A stretch of DNA of 21,518 bases from Elysia marginata (taxonomy: Eukaryota > Mollusca > Gastropoda > Plakobranchidae). Position numbers and translations under genes: made by a program. A model generated the notes under the pieces. The model was not told the origin of the DNA and did no database searches. It worked only from the letters and a program-made list of their open reading frames with translations. Shown here piece after piece: positions 15,051 through 21,518 of the stretch (its first letter is position 1; the number at the start of each line of letters is the position of its first letter). The stretch spans positions 604,070 to 625,587 of the forward strand of contig BMAT01003090.1 of NCBI GenBank assembly GCA_019649035.1. The letters run 5' to 3'.

Positions 15051-15257
15051 AAGGGCCATCTGTGTATGATATTCTGGACATCTCAAGTGGGCTTATTAAT
15101 ATTTTGTAATGCGTCAGATTGTACATGTTTTTCCCCCCTTGTCCCATAATTAAACTATTCTGTAACTAGGTAAATTCAAATTCATATTTGTGTAGATGAT
15201 GTTTTCTCTATGTAAAAACGTGTTGACAGACTATCACTAAGATTTATGACGTTCGTG

Positions 15258-15265
15258 TGTAAATA
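15258..15265 (+). promoter_or_regulatory. Pumilio response element UGUAAAUA
   Basis: TGTAAATA is an exact match to UGUANAUA in the putative 3'UTR. Confidence 0.45.
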
Positions 15266-15989
15266 TAGTGACAGGAGTAGAGTAGGGGAAAAAGTGTGGT
15301 TTTGATGTCTTTGTAACCTTTTTAATTTTTTTTTTTGTAGGTGTGCTTCAGGTGATGAAAATTCTAGTGTGTAGGGGAAATTGGAATCAGGTAGAGGAAA
15401 TATAGGATTCAAAATAGAGGAAATTGTTGTTGAACTGGTGTTGTAAAAGAGAATTTATCTATGCTAATGCAAACCTGAGCAGTCTCTGATGCAGAATCCA
15501 GTCTCTTACCTTTATCTTATTATAGTTTGTGCTCTCTATTTTCACGTAACAAGACAATGTAGTGGATTGTGAGACAGGCAAACAGTGTATGAATTATATA
15601 ATTCATTTGATGTTCTTTTTTTTTTTCAACAAAAATTTATTTACACAAACAAGCTCAATGGTTGGGATTGTTTTTTTTTCTCTTGCAGTATATACAAAGT
15701 CTTACGATTTGACCCAGACCTTTAGCTAATCTCCTTTTTGCATTATGCTGCTGTTGCATGAAGGGATGCCTGGCGCTTAAAATCATTTCCCTTTTCTAGC
15801 TTTTGCCTTTACTGTCAATTTCTGTACAGTTACATGGAATTTGATAAAAATTCAAATTTTTTGGATGACTCTGCAATGCATTCTTCTCAGATTTTTTGTT
15901 TTGCTCCATACAACATTATTTTTTCCTGTAAAGTTATACCCTCTCAGTCCTCATCCACCTAAGTTTTGAGAGTTTTTCATATTTAGTTT

Positions 15990-15998
15990 TTATTTATT
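15990..15998 (+). promoter_or_regulatory. AU-rich element nonamer
   Basis: TTATTTATT matches the AU-rich decay nonamer, but the region is so AT-rich that chance is likely. Confidence 0.25.
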
Positions 15999-16749
15999 TT
16001 TTAAATCCACAGCAAGAGATCAATTTTTGTAATCATTAAGGTACAAGTTTTGAGGGTGGTTTTGTACCCTTTTTTTTTATCATCGTGAATGAACTGCTGG
16101 CAAGTACACAAGAAGTGGAGGCCAAGATTAACAGTCTATGCTGCCGTTTGTTGTTTTTTTTTGTGTGTGTTTTTTTTTTCTATAAATGTAAAAGAAAAGC
16201 TTGAAACATCAATTAGTTTTAATGTAGTAGTGCTAATCTGCTGCTGTAGCTCAAATGAAGAGTGGTTTTCCTAAAATCAGTATTGAAGTGGGGGTTTTTT
16301 TGGGTTTTTTTTTTTCAAATTTAGAGATAATGAAGAAAAACTTTTTTCTCCTCCTTGTCTTTGTAAAACACATTTCTCGCAACCTAGGAAAATGAATCAG
16401 AAATGAGAAATTTCGGTTGGTTTTTTTTTTTTTAGAGAACCCTTGCGCCTTCATTAAACAAAAGGGGATTATTTTGTATTTGCCTCCTATTCATTCAAAG
16501 GATCTTTCCCCAAAACTTGGATAATGTGATGAGGGATGCCATTTTCCAATCATTTTCCTTTTTTTTTTTTTGTAAAGTATAAGGAACATATTTGAATACA
16601 CAAAATTAAACAAGGACAATATCCCAATTTGGTGACTTCAATAGACGCAATTATATAATTTATCTGTATGAGAACGTAGCACCGGGACTTTCAATTATTT
16701 TAAAAAATTTGACCTACCATTTTTGCAAGACATTCATGTAACGTTAAGA

Positions 16750-16755
16750 AATAAA
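16750..16755 (+). terminator. Candidate poly(A) signal AATAAA
   Basis: Hexamer match only, in AT-rich context. Confidence 0.2.
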
Positions 16756-17688
16756 GAGACCTACAATTTTTGGTTAAAAATGCGGTATGTTAGTCAAGAA
16801 TCATCCTACAGGTGTAACTTTGATTTCATTACTATTGCAAGTACTGAGTTTTGGAAAACCACTCAATTGTGAACCAAATTTCTGCCAGGTTTTATTCCTT
16901 AGCTTAGAATGTGGGCACTTCGAATGCCGTAAAGGGCAGATTCCAAAAGTTTTAACCAGTCCAGTATGTATCATTTGATGTTTTGACCTTTTGTTTTCAG
17001 ACGGTAGCATGGACAATGGGGGATTTCCCCTGAGCTCAAAGCTTTTTACTTTTCTCAAGTTCTTTTCTACTTTAGCTCAAACGCTGAGCTTTTTTTTTCA
17101 ATTGTTGGTTTTTGGATCAGCGATCCAGTTGTTAGAGAGGATTATCAAATTTTCTTGGTTTTCTTCTCTATCTTTTGTGGAGTTGGTTATTGTTTACTTC
17201 TTTTTTTTTTTTTTTTGGTTATTGAAAGCTCATGCGCTTTTAAGACTTTGCGACCTCAGTACTATCTTGTTCTAGCTACCATTTTGGCCTAATTGGAGGC
17301 CGTCATACCACTAGAAAGAGGAAAAAATATTTATACTGAAAGGGTATTTTAAAAGGTTGAACCGCCATAGCCCTAACAGTAACCATTTTCAATTTATGAG
17401 TTCCAACGTTTGTACTAAAACTTTATATGCCTCTAGCTTAAATTTAGAAAAATGGAAATAGAGCAAGATAGCCTGTGGTCACAACTTGTTTAGTTGCTGT
17501 AGATTTATCTGGTGTTTTTGTGTTAACTAAAAATATCTTGCAGTTTGATACTACATGATAACTTTGTTCCTTAGCTGGTTCTTTTTTTGTGTGCACATTT
17601 TACCAGACACTTTTTGAGTGCATTTCACCTTTTCATAAAGAACATATTTTGCTTGTAGCTTTTTCCTTTTTTGCTTAAAAAAAACTTC

Positions 17689-17696
17689 TGTATATA
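17689..17696 (+). promoter_or_regulatory. Pumilio response element UGUAUAUA
   Basis: TGTATATA is an exact match to UGUANAUA, just before an AT dinucleotide repeat. Confidence 0.4.
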
Positions 17697-17714
17697 GATG
17701 TGTGGGTTGAATAG

Positions 17715-17766
17715 CCATATATATATATTATATATGACCATATATATATATTTACGTATAATATAC
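17715..17766. repeat. AT dinucleotide repeat
   Basis: Two ATATAT runs separated by ATGACC, partly self-complementary. Confidence 0.85.
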
Positions 17767-18025
17767 AATTTTTTTTTCTTAAAGAATATCACATCAAAGA
17801 ACACATTGTATATTGTTCGTGTTGTTGGTGTTTTTTGTTCAGGTGTTCAGATCTTTGTTGTGTATATCTGTCTCTATAGGAAACCTGACACTAAGTCTTA
17901 TGTGTTTTATATATGTCAATTATGTTCTATAGCATCACACAAGCTAAAGTAAAACAATATTTTAGAAAGGCATACCATAAGCAAGCATGGTAGGTTTGAT
18001 CGTTTAGGAAAATATTGCAAAACAT

Positions 18026-18033
18026 TGTACATA
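18026..18033 (+). promoter_or_regulatory. Pumilio response element UGUACAUA (pair, first)
   Basis: TGTACATA, 56 bases before a second identical site. A G-rich tract lies between them. Confidence 0.5.
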
Positions 18034-18042
18034 TGTATCTTT

Positions 18043-18060
18043 GGGGAGGGGTGGGGGGTG
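18043..18060 (+). other. G-rich tract, quadruplex-like
   Basis: G4-A-G4-T-G6-T-G. It has three long G tracts, so a stable four-tract quadruplex is possible only with short or shared runs. Confidence 0.4.
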
Positions 18061-18081
18061 AAACTGAAAGAGACTGTCTTT

Positions 18082-18089
18082 TGTACATA
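18082..18089 (+). promoter_or_regulatory. Pumilio response element UGUACAUA (pair, second)
   Basis: TGTACATA, identical to the site at 18026. Confidence 0.5.
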
Positions 18090-18475
18090 CGCACATCCCA
18101 TACGTGCAAGTCTCTCTTGGAGCTAAAGGGACCATCTGGACTTAAAGGCGAGTTGTAAATTATTTTTTTAAACTCAAAATTTCACCATTTCTTCAGAAAA
18201 TAGCCAGTGATTAAGTATAGATAGACATGTGAAATGTTTGTATAGTATACTCTGGATAATGCAAGGGAATCTAGTTATGGAAAACTTCATGTATTAGGGT
18301 GGGATCGTTCTGCAAGCAGCAGAGCTTAAACCAGTCGCAGTTTTTACATCCTTCTTTTCTTAGGGAAAACCGAAAAGCCAACGGCTATGAATGATAGTTC
18401 TTCAGTAGGTCCCGGGGTTCTTCAAAAATTAAACGAAAGCAAAACTTTTTTCTTCTTGTGCCAGCCTCCTCCTCG

Positions 18476-18481
18476 AATAAA
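18476..18481 (+). terminator. Candidate poly(A) signal AATAAA
   Basis: Hexamer followed by a TTTGTCC stretch; weak support. Confidence 0.2.
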
Positions 18482-18989
18482 TTTCATGGTTTGTCCTTTC
18501 AAAAACAGACTTAGTCATTTGTTCACTAAAACGTTAATACTAAATGTGAAAGCTCATTCAACGACTTGTCTCCTTAGATCAATACAAGTAGAGAGGAGGG
18601 TACCATGCCCATATTAGCATAGCACGGGGTAAGAGGTAGAAATTTTATCATTATCATCAATTTTTAGTGATGGTATCTAGCTAGAGAAAGTAAAGGTGTT
18701 TCCCCCCCAGCCCCTCCTGGTTTGTTAGAGCAATGTTGAGCACTTTCCCCCTTGTAAGGGTAAAATCCTGCATTCCTGGTTTAATTTTTAAGTTGATCCC
18801 GCTGTGTCCAGCTCTGAGGTGGAGTGCTGTGGTTTAATTTTTTTTAAGTGGGCTTAAATAGTATTATGAGATTGTAAAGATTTAAATAATTTTTTTTTCC
18901 TTTCCAATATCCTCAAACAACTGAGATTGTATTTTTACTACCACCATTATTAGTGTTGTAAATTTAGCCATAAAAATGTAAATTGTAAA

Positions 18990-18995
18990 AATAAA
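18990..18995 (+). terminator. Candidate poly(A) signal AATAAA
   Basis: Hexamer match only, in AT-rich context. Confidence 0.25.
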
Positions 18996-20704
18996 CTAAA
19001 CTAAGCAAAATGTCAAAAGTTCATCTGCAAATAGAGCATTTTTTCCATCATGAATACCATGTCATTAGGTGTAAACTTTAAGCAGTTCTGTTAATTTCTC
19101 TTCTCATGAACCTGTTGTACGCAGTGTACAATTTTTTTTGTTTAATAAGCTACATTATACATTTTAAATATACTCACAAAATGTAGAGATCTATGAATTT
19201 GAAAGCTGCTTTCCTATGCATTTGCCTATGCCCAACTAACAATGTCTAACCCTGGTAATTTGTGTAAGTAGAGCTCTGTGTACATTGCCGTGGGCTGTTT
19301 TTGTTGTTCATTTTGCAGTTGATGCAGGTGGCACATAATTTTTTTTACATAAAACTATACATAAAATGTTGTAAAATGAAGACTTTTGTTTTTGGACTCA
19401 ATACGTTCTTGTAAAAAAAAAAACAATAACAGAGAAGCAGAGCTGCCCTTTATTGGGGTGTGCATGTACAGACTTTAGCATGTGAACAACATGGCGCTGA
19501 CAGCTGTTGATATTTTAGTCTCACAAGCTAGAGTAAGCTCTGGGACCGTCATTTCTCTGTCTGCTGATCACATTGATCCTCCCCTCCCTCCTCACCCTGC
19601 ATACAGTGCATGGTATCTGGCCAGAAGGTCTTTCTTGGCATCAGTTCAATCTAAGTCGAGATGTCTCAATGCTTACCATTCTAGGCTCCTTTTATTTATC
19701 TATGGAATTTTTATAATCTTCCAATGACGAAATTAAGTTCGGTTAACTTACATATCTCATGGTGAAAAGTTTCCAAGTAAATTTGTTTACACAGCCCTGA
19801 TTAACAAATTACAAGGGTTGGGTTCTCCAGCCTTTCAACAAAATTTTCTTTCTTTTCTTTTCTTTTTTTTTTTTTAAAACTTCAGATTTAACGAAAGAGG
19901 GGTTCTCCTTTTGTTTCTATTTGAAAAAGCAGGAACCTGTTGGAGATTTTGTAAATTAGAAATAACTCAACTGTGAACAAATGTATCATTGCATTTCACA
20001 GGTGAAAGCAGCTTGGGCAAAATGGCCCAGTCTAAAGTTTTCAAGATGATGATGTTTTGATAATCTATTCTTCAGAGCTTCCAAATGTTTATATTACTTT
20101 GAAATATCTGAATTCTTTGAAACGATTGTTCAAAAATTTAAAAGTAGTAATGAAAAAGTCTCTTTTCTTCTCTGCCTAAACTTCTACCTTTAACAAATGT
20201 TATACCCCACACCCATTGGGACTGGTAGCAAGATGTATCATGCGTCGTCAGGCTTATTTGGAACTGATACTTTGAGAGATAAAAACCTATGCAGGAACTT
20301 TCCCATCGCACAGTTTAAGTTGTATTTTCAGTCTCTCACTCAGCAATAAGGAGATCTAGACGGTAAAAACTTTTTGTTGTTGTGGAATTAATCGTGTACA
20401 AACTCCTCAAGTTTCAAGCTTCTCTAGCCTTCTGATTGCACATACACACCATAATGTACAACAACAAGAACTTTGTTATATGTTTTATCTTTGTTTTGTA
20501 TACTGTACAATCAATGTTCTTTTCCTGAGTGTAAATTTTTGCTGTTGGATTACAGCTTTCAATAATATTAATTATAAATACTTTAGTTTATTTTTTTTTT
20601 AAATCTTCTATTGTTGTATATTGTATCATTTTGTTGTTCTAACCTCTTCTGTGGTCCATATCGTGTAATTACAGACATGTGTTTTTGATAGTGATAAAGA
20701 ATTA

Positions 20705-20710
20705 AATAAA
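20705..20710 (+). terminator. pum: Candidate distal poly(A) signal AATAAA
   Basis: The hexamer is followed within ten bases by A11, and about 80 bases on by a GT-rich (TG)8 stretch. It lies close to where long T runs give way to A runs. The GT element is farther away than usual. AATAAA at 21092 is the rival. Confidence 0.45.
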
Positions 20711-20794
20711 ATTTAAAAAAAAAAAGCAACAACAAAAGATCAGAATTGCACTACTGTTTTCAGTGAGTTTTCTTTACATGTATGTTCGTGGGTC

Positions 20795-20810
20795 TGTGTG
20801 TGTGTGTGTG
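20795..20810 (+). repeat. (TG)8 microsatellite
   Basis: Eight TG units. May act as a GU-rich downstream element for the signal at 20705. Confidence 0.9.
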
Positions 20811-21091
20811 AGGGGTATAATTGAAGGGATTCAAGACAAAAGAGTTGCAGTTATCTCCACCTTACCCAGTTTTCAGTTAATTTGATTTTTTTTGTGTCCT
20901 ATGGTGACAATTATATTATAATGAGGACTTGCATGTAACTCAATTTAAGCTAACATAAGATGTAATCTTAGTTGATGTTGTGAGTAATGTCCCTTGAAGA
21001 CAATTTAAGCAGAGGGGACTCATTTATTCTGCTTTGAGTATGTTTGTTGTAACTGTAAGGCTTATCTTCACAATCTACATTGGAACCACTG

Positions 21092-21097
21092 AATAAA
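21092..21097 (+). terminator. pum: Candidate distal poly(A) signal AATAAA
   Basis: The hexamer with downstream TTGTAAAATGTTGCTT is a plausible alternative 3' end of the same unit. Confidence 0.35.
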
Positions 21098-21518
21098 GAA
21101 CTTGTAAAATGTTGCTTAAAACAGCACTTTTTAAAAAAAAAACCTCTCATGTACATTCCCGACCTGGGTTTTCTCGCCTCGGTTTTGCAAAACTGTAAAA
21201 AAAAAAAAAACCTGCGTGTGTGGGCGATTTCCTAACTCCCAGAAGGAAGCACATCCTAGGTTAGAGATTTTAAGCCAAATATTTTTACCCCATGCCAGGA
21301 TATTTAGGGAATGGCCGCGGGAAAAAAAAACACGAAGTTAAAAGATCCTGCTAACTTGACTCCATATTCTGATTCCAGGCTAAATTGACCATCAATTTGA
21401 TACTAAATGTAAACCTGATGGAGTTTTTTGTTGAATTTTTAAAATTCAAAATGAAAAAAAAAAATCCAATAGCTGCAGTGAAGTAGGCCTGCTTATGCAA
21501 CAGAGACCTTCACCTAGA

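Larger units (their letters stand above)
8912..20730 (+). other. pum: Putative very long 3'UTR of pum
   Basis: No convincing exon or gene is seen after 9221. The whole stretch keeps the T-rich, T-run-laden composition on the + strand also seen in the introns, which fits one sense transcription unit. It holds a polypyrimidine block, a MITE copy, a 63-bp tandem duplication, C-rich patches, five UGUANAUA sites and several AATAAA hexamers. Stretches with nothing recognisable beyond T-runs are 9871-10890, 11290-13059, 13183-14730, 15266-17688 and 18090-19430. The true end is unknown; AATAAA at 20705 is my best guess. Shorter isoforms are likely, since proximal signals exist. Confidence 0.5.
20731..21518. 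other. Probable intergenic sequence after pum
   Basis: No gene is recognised. It has A runs at about 21129, 21197, 21323 and 21459 in place of the T runs seen earlier, and slightly more GC-rich stretches near 21150-21320. Confidence 0.5.

Noticed and set aside
15990-15998. AU-rich decay element as a strong call
   Set aside because: The base composition makes such nonamers likely by chance, so it is kept only as a low-confidence site.
16991-17275. 94-codon frame with hydrophobic stretches
   Set aside because: Its Phe/Leu runs come from T tracts, with no splice or family support.
17715-17766. AT palindrome as a replication origin or attachment site
   Set aside because: It is a plain AT microsatellite, and nothing nearby suggests such a role.

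Overview
The window is animal nuclear DNA, AT-rich and intron-rich, with GT-AG introns and interspersed DNA transposons. It carries the 3' half of one host gene on the + strand: a Pumilio-family (PUF) RNA-binding protein close to PUM1/PUM2. The protein resembles vertebrate PUM more than Drosophila Pum in several stretches. Together with the repeat content (a TCTAGATC-rich element, short TIR elements, a degraded LINE) this suggests a lophotrochozoan, probably a mollusc, but the species is inferred and not shown.

Layout. Bases 1-759 are the end of an intron. Eight coding segments follow: 760-895, 1647-1781, 2540-2798, 4005-4142, 4426-4673, 6721-6810, 7753-7964 and 8883-8911. Joined, they give 414 codons plus a stop, covering the last linker and the whole eight-repeat PUF domain. 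The N-terminal part of the protein lies upstream of the window. All eight RNA-contact motifs match the classical UGUANAUA readers. From 8912 to about 20.7 kb the sequence looks like one very long, U-rich 3'UTR. It holds scattered poly(A) signals and five UGUANAUA sites, the motif this protein itself binds. Beyond about 20.7 kb the long T-runs give way to A-runs, suggesting the transcription unit ends there.

The introns hold most of the mobile DNA. There is a 46-bp perfect foldback just before the first acceptor, a pogo/Tigger-like MITE in intron 2, and a 5'-truncated LINE with a 10-bp target duplication in intron 3. Intron 5 has a nested pair: a 1.1-kb hAT-like element inserted at the edge of an older 0.39-kb MITE. 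Intron 7 has a 0.385-kb TIR element and a second hAT-like right end. A second copy of the 0.39-kb MITE sits in the 3'UTR.

The points most worth a second look are a coding-like 112-codon frame in the terminal exon that differs from the Pumilio frame, an alternative C-terminus at the last intron, the possible self-binding 3'UTR, and the nested transposons whose target duplications can be read base by base. I found no tRNA, rRNA, CRISPR or prokaryotic feature.
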